Source of the DNA: Granulosicoccus sp045106195
Lineage (GTDB): Bacteria > Pseudomonadota > Gammaproteobacteria > Granulosicoccales > Granulosicoccaceae
Assembly: GCA_045106195.1 (NCBI GenBank)
Contig: JBGCEH010000062.1
Location: forward strand, 1-64,000
Reading direction: 5' to 3'
DNA: 64,000 nucleotides
Shown here: positions 43,641 to 51,445 of the stretch, piece after piece
Numbering within the stretch: the first letter of the stretch is position 1
How the letters are laid out: each line of letters begins with the position of its first letter
Notes under the pieces: generated by a model
The model's input: only the letters and a program-made list of their open reading frames with translations
Database searches by the model: none
Told to the model about the DNA's origin: nothing
Position numbers and translations under genes: made by a program

Positions 43641-44230
43641 TCGTTAGGTTTTTCGTCAAGGCTGTCAAGGATAGGTAGCATCCAGGGTTTGTTGGCAGCA
43701 ACCTCTTCACGCGTCAGGCCGCTGAGCTCATACGGCATAACGAGCCATTGATCGGTGGTGTGCAGGTAGAAGTCAGGTTTGATATCTGTACGATTGTGTG
43801 TCGGCTTGTACCAGGGCACGGCAATTCGGACCTGTTCTGGCATATTGTTTTTCAGTCGATACTGCAGGCGGCTGAGCACAGCACTGGCTGTCAAGCCAGA
43901 GCTATATACATCATCGACGATCAGCAACCCATCGTCCTCGTTAACGGTTTCCAGTAAATACTGTGTGCCATGAATTCGTATCTCCTCCTGGGGGTTGTCG
44001 ACCATCTGCTGGTAGGTATTCAGTCCGCGGTAGGAGGTCCGGATGGATATGTGATCAGTTGGAAACCCCAGATACTGTAGACACTCCTGAACGGCGATTC
44101 CTACAACGCTGCCCCCACGCCACAGACCAACAATAAAGGTAGGGCGAAATCCGCTCTGCGCGATTTGCACTCCCAGGCGATAGGCATCTTGCAGCAAGCT
44201 GGTCTCTGTGACGTAGTGTTTATCTTGCAC
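43637..44230 (-). CDS. Phosphoribosyltransferase 1 (hypoxanthine/guanine type)
   Basis: 197 aa from GTG at 44230 (AGGA 6 bases upstream), chosen because it aligns with the paralogue's start; the open frame runs to 44290. The PRPP loop is LLIVDDVYSSGLTASAVL; FIVGLWRGGSVVGIAVQECL and WYKPTHNRTDIKPDFYLH are shared with phosphoribosyltransferase 2. It probably salvages a purine base with PRPP; the exact base is uncertain. The downstream popT overlaps it, so they are co-expressed. Confidence 0.85.
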   Translation of the reverse strand: MQDKHYVTETSLLQDAYRLGVQIAQSGFRPTFIVGLWRGGSVVGIAVQECLQYLGFPTDHISIRTSYRGLNTYQQMVDNPQEEIRIHGTQYLLETVNEDDGLLIVDDVYSSGLTASAVLSRLQYRLKNNMPEQVRIAVPWYKPTHNRTDIKPDFYLHTTDQWLVMPYELSGLTREEVAANKPWMLPILDSLDEKPNE

Positions 44231-44572
44231 AGTGGGTCCTGTGGGGCGAATGCGGAAAATCCGGGCTTTGACGGCAAGGCAGGTGCCCACAGTAATCCAG
44301 CAACTGAAGCAACTCGCGTTCTATTATATAGGGTATCGAGACGGCCATTCTTATTGATCGTGAGAGTGCTTCGGGTGCGTCCTCATCCAAGTGCGTGTGC
44401 TCGGGATTGGTCTTTGGTGTATCGTCCACGGCGCACTGCCAGAAAGCTTGTCGTGTATTTCGAGATACTCGGGCAAGATATGCTAGTTTTTGTCGAGGAT
44501 CGGTAAACTGTGCGGTGCGCTGAAAACCCAATTCACCCGAATTCACCCAATGTTAGCCACGCAATTGCAACG
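44231..44572. other. Divergent spacer between the two phosphoribosyltransferase genes
   Basis: 342 bases without a supported gene. It contains an AT-rich TTCTATTATATAGG segment (around 44320-44333) that could be a promoter -10 region. No clear palindrome or riboswitch is seen. Confidence 0.45.
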
Positions 44573-45142
44573 ATGAAAAAATATCTGGATGCGCAACAAC
44601 TACTGGAAGATTCCTTCCGGTTGGCTGCCAAGGTCTACCAAAGCGGTTTCAGACCAAGCTTCATAGTGGCAGTCTGGCGGGGTGGGGCGCCGATGGGGAT
44701 TGCCATGCAGGAATTGCTGGCTTACCGCGGAGTGAACTCGGATCACATTACAGTGAGAACTTCCTCGTATTACGGCATTGATCAGCAACAGCGTAACGTA
44801 CAGGTTTTCAGTTTGAATTATCTGGTCAAGAAGTTGTGCTCAGATGACCGCTTACTCATCGTTGATGATGTCTACGATACTGGCAAAAGCATCGAAGCGA
44901 TCATTGAAACTCTTGCCAAAAAGACGCGGAGGAACATGCCTCATGACATCCGCGTAGCGGTTCCTTATTACAAGCCGACACGCAACAAAACCGACAAAGC
45001 GCCAGACTATTATCTTCACGAGACGGATCAGTGGCTTAAATTTCCACACTCCCTTGAAGGCTTGAATCTGGACGAGATCCGGGAGAACCGACCTGAGCTG
45101 GCGGACATTCTGTCTGAGTATAACGCGCATGATGGCATGTAA
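44573..45142 (+). CDS. Phosphoribosyltransferase 2, paralogue of the divergent gene
   Basis: 189 aa from ATG at 44573, 342 bases from its divergent paralogue's start. LLIVDDVYDTGKSIEAI is the PRPP-binding loop; FIVAVWRGGAPMGIAMQELL and YYKPTRNKTDKAPDYYLH align with the paralogue along the whole length. Both are of the hypoxanthine-guanine phosphoribosyltransferase type. The differences around the RTSSYYGI segment may mean different base preference. Standing alone on the plus strand. Confidence 0.85.
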   Translation: MKKYLDAQQLLEDSFRLAAKVYQSGFRPSFIVAVWRGGAPMGIAMQELLAYRGVNSDHITVRTSSYYGIDQQQRNVQVFSLNYLVKKLCSDDRLLIVDDVYDTGKSIEAIIETLAKKTRRNMPHDIRVAVPYYKPTRNKTDKAPDYYLHETDQWLKFPHSLEGLNLDEIRENRPELADILSEYNAHDGM

Positions 45143-45358
45143 CCTTTGCACATTCCATCGGTTTACGTAACCGTTATCTAACCTGTGTCCAGTTCATTTA
45201 ACGTTTGTTATACATGTCGTTTGTGACATTCGAAAAACTGAATCACAAGTTAAGCTAACGGTTAAACGGCGAACTCGATGTCGAGGTAATATTCACATCT
45301 TACCCCGTCAGCCTTGTCAGTTGTGTTGGCTTCACGGCAACATTAGACGCACAAGCGG

Positions 45359-45880
45359 ATGAGCACATCTCCTGAGCACATGACAGTCCGATCCAAACAA
45401 CACCCCAAGGCCGAGATTGTCACATTGCCGTCAGGCCGGCACACAGCTGCGGCTCGCACCGTCTCGATCTGGCGAAGGTGCTCCGATCTCAAGCCCGGGT
45501 CAACAGCCACTCTGCTATCGCTTCGGGAGCATTTGACCCTTCAAGCGTCGGTGGGTGTCACCAACCTTGACTCTATCGGACAGGAATACTCGCCTCAAGC
45601 TGCTGACCAGGTGATGATGAGCATTCGTGGTTTGCTTGATAGGGAATTCGGCCATCTGCGTGTACACAGGCGACACCGTGTTTTTATAGTAAAGCATCAC
45701 AGCATGGAGTCGTTGATTGCCGGTTTGCTAGCAGTTCAATTTCACAGCTGCGAGGTGAACCTGCAGGTATCGCGTGGTGTAGGCGTTACGAATGACCTTT
45801 GTGGTGTGCCGCTTTCATGGGGCGTTGGACGTTCCCGCGCCGAAGCAGAAGGTGAGCGTCTACGCAAGCAAAACGGTTGA
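45359..45880 (+). CDS. Uncharacterised protein, probable degenerate GGDEF-like domain
   Basis: 173 aa. I do not recognise a named family. From ~residue 60 the order of elements looks like a GGDEF domain: SVGVTNLDSIGQEYSPQAAD (like the DxDxFKxxND-aGD part), LRVHRRHRVFIV where the GG(D/E)EF loop would be, and VPLSWGVGRSRAEAEGERL near the end (like the SIGva-eAe part). The catalytic GGDEF residues are replaced by RRHRV, so no diguanylate cyclase activity is expected. The N-terminal 45 residues are basic and unconserved. No ribosome site. It is convergent with the ABC permease. Confidence 0.45.
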   Translation: MSTSPEHMTVRSKQHPKAEIVTLPSGRHTAAARTVSIWRRCSDLKPGSTATLLSLREHLTLQASVGVTNLDSIGQEYSPQAADQVMMSIRGLLDREFGHLRVHRRHRVFIVKHHSMESLIAGLLAVQFHSCEVNLQVSRGVGVTNDLCGVPLSWGVGRSRAEAEGERLRKQNG

Positions 45881-45919
45881 TTCCCCGCGCAGACTGCGTC
45901 CGAACCATAACTACACCCC

Positions 45920-46732
45920 TCACTGTGGTTTGTGGTTTCGCAGGTTTTTTTCGAGCCGTCTTAGCAGCAGTGACAACACAATGGTAATCAGCAGGTATAC
46001 ATACGCCACAACGTTATATGTCTCCATAAAGCGGAACGATCCGGCAGCGTAGATTTTCCCGAGCTGGGTAATGTCGGCCACACCAAGTACTGAGACTAGC
46101 GCTGAATCCTTGATCATGGCAATAAAGTCGTTTCCCAGTGGTGGCAGGATAGTCCGTATAGCTTGTGGGAAAATCACGAATCGAAACCGACTCAAACCTG
46201 ACAGCCCCAATGATTGGGCCGCCTCTTTCTGTCCTGTGCCAACAGCCTGAATACCGGCCCTGAATACCTCTGCGATAAAGGCGGAATAACCGAGCGTCAG
46301 AGCAAGAATGGCGCGCCACATGAGAGAGATATCGCGGGTTCTCATAGGTTCTTCCAGCACGGGGGCCAGCAGAATATTAAGCGCCTCAACCAGCAGTGGG
46401 GCACCGACAAAAGCAATGTAGAACAGCAGCACCAACATCGGAATGCCGCGCATGACTTCGATATAGAATCTGGCCAATTGCCGAAGCAGAAGATAGGGTG
46501 AGAGTACGGCAGCAGCTAGTAGAAGGCCCAGAACGCTGGCTAGCAAAAACGCGGTAAGGGTAACAAAGGCTGTCACGCCGATGCCTTTGACAAGAATGGC
46601 GAACACGTCCGAATACAGATCGTCAGTGACGATTCGATAGCCTAGCCAGACTCCTATAAGGACAGTAAAAAGAAGCCACCAGGGGAAGTCTTCCGCAGAC
46701 TCGTGCGTACTCGGTTTATCGACATTATCCAC
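45920..46732 (-). CDS. Polar amino-acid ABC transporter permease (HisM/GlnP type)
   Basis: 270 aa, five to six helices. The coupling loop is AIQAVGTGQKEAAQSLGLSG-like: AGIQAVGTGQKEAAQSLGLS, and the helix before it is ALTLGYSAFIAEVFRAG. The C-terminus (LLLRRLEKNLRNH) is typical of the family. It follows the binding protein gene by 183 bp on the same strand. No ATPase gene is nearby, so it must share one elsewhere. Confidence 0.9.
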   Translation of the reverse strand: MDNVDKPSTHESAEDFPWWLLFTVLIGVWLGYRIVTDDLYSDVFAILVKGIGVTAFVTLTAFLLASVLGLLLAAAVLSPYLLLRQLARFYIEVMRGIPMLVLLFYIAFVGAPLLVEALNILLAPVLEEPMRTRDISLMWRAILALTLGYSAFIAEVFRAGIQAVGTGQKEAAQSLGLSGLSRFRFVIFPQAIRTILPPLGNDFIAMIKDSALVSVLGVADITQLGKIYAAGSFRFMETYNVVAYVYLLITIVLSLLLRRLEKNLRNHKPQ

Positions 46733-46846
46733 GGCTCATGGTGGCACATTGATCAACTGTTCGACTATTCAATTCATGCTGAGTATGAGCCATTAGTTGG
46801 TATATGCCGCGTCTGATGGGGTCGCGGCCTCGTTGATATCGTGTCT

Positions 46847-46872
46847 TGAATCCCCGCTTGCGCGGGGATGAC
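46847..46872. repeat. Half copy of the palindromic repeat (copy 3)
   Basis: TGAATCCCCGCTTGCGCGGG followed by GATGAC, a single hairpin arm of the repeat seen at 41889 and 57159. It lies in the gap between binding protein and permease genes and may dampen permease expression. Confidence 0.75.
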
Positions 46873-46915
46873 TCGGGACGTGCATGTTCAGCGGACAGGA
46901 CTTGGGCCTAACCGG

Positions 46916-47740
46916 CTATTGTCCCATCTTGTATTCAAGAAACCAGCGAGTATTGAGTGCTTCCAGAGTTCCGTCTTCGCGCATACTGTCGAGTCCTGCA
47001 TTGAACGCACCGACAAGGTCGGAGCCTTTGGGAAATATGAATCCAAAATCCTCAGAACCCATGGCATTGCCCACGAGCTTGAACACGTCAGGATTGGCGT
47101 TGACGTAGCCGGCGCCAGCTGTGCCATCTGTCAGTACAAGGTCGACGTCGCCTGTACGCAGTGCCTGGATTGACGCACCGAAGGTTTCAAACAGCTTGAT
47201 TCTAGGGTTGGCCTCATCACCGTCAAGAACTTCATAAACGGCCGTGTAAAAAGGTGTTGTACCTGCCTGCGCGCCAATGAGTCCGTCCTCTATGGCTGCA
47301 AACTCCTCGGCGGTACTGAAACGGTCTTCGTCAGCCTTGACCAGCATGAACATTTCCGAGCGCATGTAAGAATCCGAGAAGTCGACCTTCTCTCGACGAT
47401 CATCTCGGATTGTGATGCCCGTCATGCCGACATCGTACTGGCCTTCGCTGACTGCAGGAATCATGGCATCCCAGCTGACATTTTCAATGACCAGCTCGAA
47501 GTTCAGACGACTCGCCAGCTCATTCATCGCATCGTATTCCCATCCGATGGCTTCCCCGGTTTTTGGGTCGACAAATTGCAAGGGTGGGTAGGCATTTTCG
47601 GTTACGACGACGACATTTCGACCCTGGAGGTCTGGAAGCTCGGCCGCAGAGCCAATTCCCGTCCAAAGACCGATGGCAGCAACGATGGCAAGAGACTTGC
47701 CCAAACTGCCGCAAAGCGCGCCCGATACAACGTAGTTCAT
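46916..47740 (-). CDS. Amino-acid ABC transporter substrate-binding protein
   Basis: 274 aa with a signal peptide ending near GIGSAAEL. SBP-bac-3 motifs: VVTENAYPPLQFVDPKTGEA, GWEYDAMNELASRLNFEL, GQYDVGMTGITIRDDRREKV and VDFSDSYMRSEMFML. It resembles glutamine/histidine-type binding proteins. Ligand not determined. It precedes its permease in transcription. Confidence 0.92.
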   Translation of the reverse strand: MNYVVSGALCGSLGKSLAIVAAIGLWTGIGSAAELPDLQGRNVVVVTENAYPPLQFVDPKTGEAIGWEYDAMNELASRLNFELVIENVSWDAMIPAVSEGQYDVGMTGITIRDDRREKVDFSDSYMRSEMFMLVKADEDRFSTAEEFAAIEDGLIGAQAGTTPFYTAVYEVLDGDEANPRIKLFETFGASIQALRTGDVDLVLTDGTAGAGYVNANPDVFKLVGNAMGSEDFGFIFPKGSDLVGAFNAGLDSMREDGTLEALNTRWFLEYKMGQ

Positions 47741-47871
47741 CCTTAACTCCTGCTATCCCGAAAAAGATGACATTGTGGTTAAGCGGCTAGCCAGACGCAA
47801 GCAAGCTGGATAATTTGTCAGGAAATATTTCTCATGGTTCATTTAATTGAGCCTTGACAGTCAATTAATTG

Positions 47872-48090
47872 TCAAATCAGGTTGAGTGAATCGCCAACCA
47901 GATACGCAATACTGCACACGATCAGCCCTGCACTCCATACTTTCATCCACATGATATTGCCATGTTTGCCGGCCGCCAGCAGAACGATACCGATAACGAT
48001 TGACATCCACATGGTCAAGGTCAGCATGTCGTGCATGGACTCGCCATATGGCATATCAGCGTCGGGCGGTGAATTTTCCGGATATCTCAT
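47872..48090 (-). CDS. Small two-helix membrane protein
   Basis: 72 aa. Two hydrophobic segments: LTMWMSIVIGIVLLAAGK and VWSAGLIVCSIAYLVGDSL. Its ATG overlaps the stop of the PPOX-type gene by four bases (ATGA at 48087-48090), which supports it as a real, coupled gene. No family recognised. Confidence 0.65.
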   Translation of the reverse strand: MRYPENSPPDADMPYGESMHDMLTLTMWMSIVIGIVLLAAGKHGNIMWMKVWSAGLIVCSIAYLVGDSLNLI

Positions 48091-48662
48091 TGATCAGAAT
48101 TTGCGGGAGGAATGACCGAAAGTTCTGCCGCGCTGGGTAGCTGCAGTGCATCTGCGTGGCTATGCATGTTCCACATTTCCGAGCGTCTTATCGCACGCGC
48201 ATTCTGTACGTAGGCTGCGCTGATGTTTATCACCATAACGGTGGCTGGAGCAGGTTGATCAGCCGCGATGAAGCTTTCGAGCAATTCGGGGGCGACGGAA
48301 ATCGTGGCAGTTCCCTTGATGCGAAGTGCTTCGTCCGCGCCCGGCACCAGGAACAGCAGGCCGACTCTGGGGTCCTTGATCAGATTGCGGAGCGTGTCGA
48401 TGCGGTTGTTACCGCGTCTGTCGGGTATCGCTATCGTGCGCTCATCAAGGATGCGGAAAGCTTCACCCGGCTTATCGCCACGAGGGGAACAATCCAGCCC
48501 TTCATCGGAGCAGGTGCTCATCACAAGGAATGGTGAGCAGGCAAGCCACCGTTGCATGGGAGGCGTGAGGCTGAGGCTGATTTTGGATCGTGAGGTTTTG
48601 CCAGGCGACTGATAATGTCGCTCGAGATCCTCAATGGATTGCAGCAGATCAATGTTTGTCAC
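48087..48662 (-). CDS. PPOX-class FMN-dependent flavoprotein (pyridoxamine oxidase-like)
   Basis: 191 aa. FLVMSTCSDEGLDCSPRGDK, then AIPDRRGNNRIDTLRNLIKD and VGLLFLVPGADEALRIKGTA, match the split-barrel flavin-binding fold of the MSMEG_1061-like group within the pyridoxamine 5'-phosphate oxidase superfamily. It probably binds FMN or F420 and acts as a small-molecule oxidoreductase; substrate unknown. It is followed by the small membrane protein with overlap. Confidence 0.85.
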   Translation of the reverse strand: MTNIDLLQSIEDLERHYQSPGKTSRSKISLSLTPPMQRWLACSPFLVMSTCSDEGLDCSPRGDKPGEAFRILDERTIAIPDRRGNNRIDTLRNLIKDPRVGLLFLVPGADEALRIKGTATISVAPELLESFIAADQPAPATVMVINISAAYVQNARAIRRSEMWNMHSHADALQLPSAAELSVIPPANSDQ

Positions 48663-49111
48663 AGACGGCTATGCACCACGCAAGCAGAGAAGGGCCTGAC
48701 TTTTAACAGATTAGGGGTATGGGGGCAACAGTTGACTGCCAAGATGCAGCTGTTGGTTCATCAACCTGCGAAGTAGCTCTGGCACTCTCCGCAGGTTGTT
48801 GAACCGTCGCTTTAGAAGCGATTGGGGTACTGGCTTGACAAGGGATAGAGTACTGACAATCAGTGGGCACTGATGGGACGTACAGCCCACTGGTTCATGA
48901 TGAAAAGTGATCTGGCTAACAAATCCTGATGCCAGTGGTAAAGATGGCTTGTTATTCTGAATCCCCAAAGGCGCATAGGATTTCAGCGTTAATCCAGCAC
49001 CTGACGCTCACCACATGTCGTAATCCGGTGAAGGCGGGATTCCAGTTTGACGTATGCTGGATTTCCGCTCGGTCGAGTTTGATAAGGACTAAGTCAGCTG
49101 CCGCGACAGCT
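48663..49111. other. 449-bp non-coding gap with nested inverted repeats
   Basis: No supported gene. Two clear inverted repeats: GGTTCATCAACCTGCG (48755-48770) with CGCAGGTTGTTGAACC (48790-48805), one mismatch in 16, and CAGTGGGC (48861-48868) with GCCCACTG (48885-48892). A degenerate copy of the GTCAT-type repeat is at 49017-49045. It could hold a structured RNA or a decayed mobile element. Confidence 0.5.
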
Positions 49112-50506
49112 TTAAGCGCCTAACGAGTCCCGCGTGTTCAATGGAGCACGTTGTATCGAATCGCGATAGTTGCGTATTCCATCGACAATTGCAGCTGCAA
49201 GGCGGTTGCGATAGTCATCGCTTACAAGCCGGTCAGCTTCTCCAGCATGGCTGAGGCAGCTGATTTCTATTAACGCAGCAGGTGTAAAGCTGCGAGTTAG
49301 GACAAAAAACGCCTGCTGTTTGACACCCGCATTCTGTACGTTCTTGCTGTCAAAGCTCACTTCTGAATAGATGTGTTGTTGAATTGTTCTGGCCAGTCGT
49401 GCCGAACCTTCGGTAAAATCGATTTCAACATCGACATCGGTGCTGTTGGCGCGGCGAAGTTCACCCTTGGCTTTGTGCTGGGCAGACAAGCTCCTTTTTA
49501 TGTTCTTGCGACTGGCATAGAAGGACTCAACAAGATTCACATCGGTTTGCGGCAAGTGGTTGAAGTGCAGCGAAATCACCATGTCTGCCTCACTGCTGTT
49601 GATGGCATCCACTCGTTGTTGGCGCGACAAGCCGTAATCGCGTTGTCGTGTTAGCTGCACATCGATGTCATCGACCTCTGACAGGAACAGCTTGACTCGC
49701 TGAGCGATATCCAGCGTCAGATCCTTTTCGAGAAGACCATTGTATCCCCTGGAGCCTGGATCGGTGCCACCATGACCCGGATCTATTGAAACGACAAACG
49801 GTTTCGTGTGGGTTTTTTTCGCTTTGGGATCCATGTTAAAGCTCATATCTTGCCAGGCAGATCGCCGGAAGGCCGTTGGGCTCAGTAAGGATCTGAATCC
49901 TTGCAGCTCTTGATAGGCTGTCGATACTCTTGTGAGGTGTGCGGATTTTTTGGCCGGTAAGTCACCGGGTAACTCATCAGCTTTGGTTTTGACTTGAGCC
50001 GTGCGCCAGGTTTTCACGGAGGGCAGTCCAACAACAAGGTTTGTCATCGAGGATGTATTGCGGCCTGTGTCTTTCGGACTGGCGATCTTGAGAAAAGCAA
50101 CGTCTACATGGCTGCGTCTGGCCATGACGCGGTCAACGTCGGTGCTTGGTAAAATAGCGTTCTCAGCAGGTTGATGCACGCTCTTGAAAGAATCTTCGAG
50201 GATTGATTCCGGATCCGTTGAGTTCTGTTGCCCGGGCGTATAGGGTTTAGCAGACTTGTCTTGAATAGACACCTCAGCAGCGATATCTGCGAAGTTTGCT
50301 ATGGGTAGCTGGTGGGTAACCAACGCTGGAAAAATGCTTGAATGTGCCAGGGCCTCGCCACTGACAGGCTTTGCCTGCTTGTTGTCAGTATACGTTGGTA
50401 TTACCACTGAACCTGATTGGTTACCGGTAGGGTTCATGGGCTGAGTCAGATATAGAGCAATTGCTATTGCTACAGCACTGAAACTCCTGGCCAGTTTGGT
50501 GCCCAT
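49112..50506 (-). CDS. N-acetylmuramoyl-L-alanine amidase (Amidase_3, AmiC-like)
   Basis: 464 aa. An N-terminal hydrophobic segment (SAVAIAIALYLTQP) acts as signal or anchor, followed by ~220 residues of low-similarity linker. The catalytic zinc domain (~245-450) has VVSIDPGHGGTDPGSRG (His), LLEKDLTLDIAQRVK (Glu), MVISLHFNHLP (His) and AALIEISCLSHAGEAD (catalytic Glu). It cleaves peptide stems from peptidoglycan glycan chains in the periplasm. The linker replaces the AMIN domain of AmiC and is not recognised. Confidence 0.9.
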   Translation of the reverse strand: MGTKLARSFSAVAIAIALYLTQPMNPTGNQSGSVVIPTYTDNKQAKPVSGEALAHSSIFPALVTHQLPIANFADIAAEVSIQDKSAKPYTPGQQNSTDPESILEDSFKSVHQPAENAILPSTDVDRVMARRSHVDVAFLKIASPKDTGRNTSSMTNLVVGLPSVKTWRTAQVKTKADELPGDLPAKKSAHLTRVSTAYQELQGFRSLLSPTAFRRSAWQDMSFNMDPKAKKTHTKPFVVSIDPGHGGTDPGSRGYNGLLEKDLTLDIAQRVKLFLSEVDDIDVQLTRQRDYGLSRQQRVDAINSSEADMVISLHFNHLPQTDVNLVESFYASRKNIKRSLSAQHKAKGELRRANSTDVDVEIDFTEGSARLARTIQQHIYSEVSFDSKNVQNAGVKQQAFFVLTRSFTPAALIEISCLSHAGEADRLVSDDYRNRLAAAIVDGIRNYRDSIQRAPLNTRDSLGA

Positions 50507-50623
50507 AATCCTGTATCACAAGTATGAAATATCTGTGATGAGGTATGGCAAATTACATGCCAGTTTGCTAGCACATGATTAGAGGATTGCAAGTTAGCCT
50601 TTTGTTGCAGTCATGAAAGTCGG

Positions 50624-51430
50624 TCATTTCTCGTCGTCAGATTTACCGTGTCGCTTGCGCAGTATCAGGGTTTGCATGGCCCTGCCAACAACCCCGTGCT
50701 CGTCAAATAGCAGCGCATCAGCCAATCCAATCCCGTTTGGTTCCCAATAGCCAACACTTTTTGTGCCCAACCATTCACCGTCTGGATCCCGGTGCAGGAC
50801 AACGGTCAGATCGGTATTCATGAAGGTGACATCAGCGGGTTCTGCATTGCGTCCAAATGCGTTGCCGCAGTCAGCTAGCGGACATATGCGCTGAAATGGT
50901 GTCGGCGTTTCGTAGTTGAGGAGCGGCACCGTTTTCAACCACGCAGTCGTTGGCCCCGGTAGTGGCGTTTGACCCTCCGGGTAACGGACCTCAACGCCAC
51001 ACCCGTTGAACGCAGGTTTTTCATGCAGGGTATCCCTGATTGGGAAATCGCCCACTTGCGCATCCTCTGGTGATCCAAAACTTCGATGAAAAGTGGGGAG
51101 TTCTATTTGCTCGACGGTTGTCAGGTGTAATCCTGATGCAGTTATCACAACCTTCCCAAGGTTATCTATCAGGCGGGCCTCTGAAAGACTGACGGTTCTG
51201 CCTTGCCTCAGAATGGTAGCTTCGACACGGAATCCTTCGAACGGTACCGGGCGCAGCAGATTAACAGTCAATCTTGATAGTCTTTGTGCCGGCAACAGTT
51301 GTTCCACCGCTCGGGCAAGAAGACCCGTCGGGGGACCCGCATGACAGGCGTTTTCATCCCACGGCCCACGCGTATGCTGTGTCGGTTGAAACCATTCGTT
51401 ATTGGTCGAAGTAAAGAAGCTATCACTCAT
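50624..51430 (-). CDS. Acyl-CoA thioesterase family protein (double hot-dog)
   Basis: 268 aa. GPWDENACHAGPPTGLLARA and RLTVNLLRPVPFEGFRVEA belong to the TesB-like double hot-dog thioesterases, and the second half has WLGTKSVGYWEPNGIGLADA with the catalytic-type Asp. It probably hydrolyses a medium or branched acyl-CoA. It lies 15 bases after uvrA on the same strand, likely co-transcribed. Confidence 0.82.
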   Translation of the reverse strand: MSDSFFTSTNNEWFQPTQHTRGPWDENACHAGPPTGLLARAVEQLLPAQRLSRLTVNLLRPVPFEGFRVEATILRQGRTVSLSEARLIDNLGKVVITASGLHLTTVEQIELPTFHRSFGSPEDAQVGDFPIRDTLHEKPAFNGCGVEVRYPEGQTPLPGPTTAWLKTVPLLNYETPTPFQRICPLADCGNAFGRNAEPADVTFMNTDLTVVLHRDPDGEWLGTKSVGYWEPNGIGLADALLFDEHGVVGRAMQTLILRKRHGKSDDEK

Positions 51431-51445
51431 GAGGCAGTTAAAACT

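Noticed and set aside
48755..48892. CRISPR array or tRNA gene in this gap
   Set aside because: The repeats are inverted rather than direct and not regularly spaced; no tRNA T-loop (GTTCRANYC) with acceptor stem is present.
48711..48968. 85-codon minus-strand frame before the PPOX gene
   Set aside because: It spans both inverted repeats and has no protein-like features.
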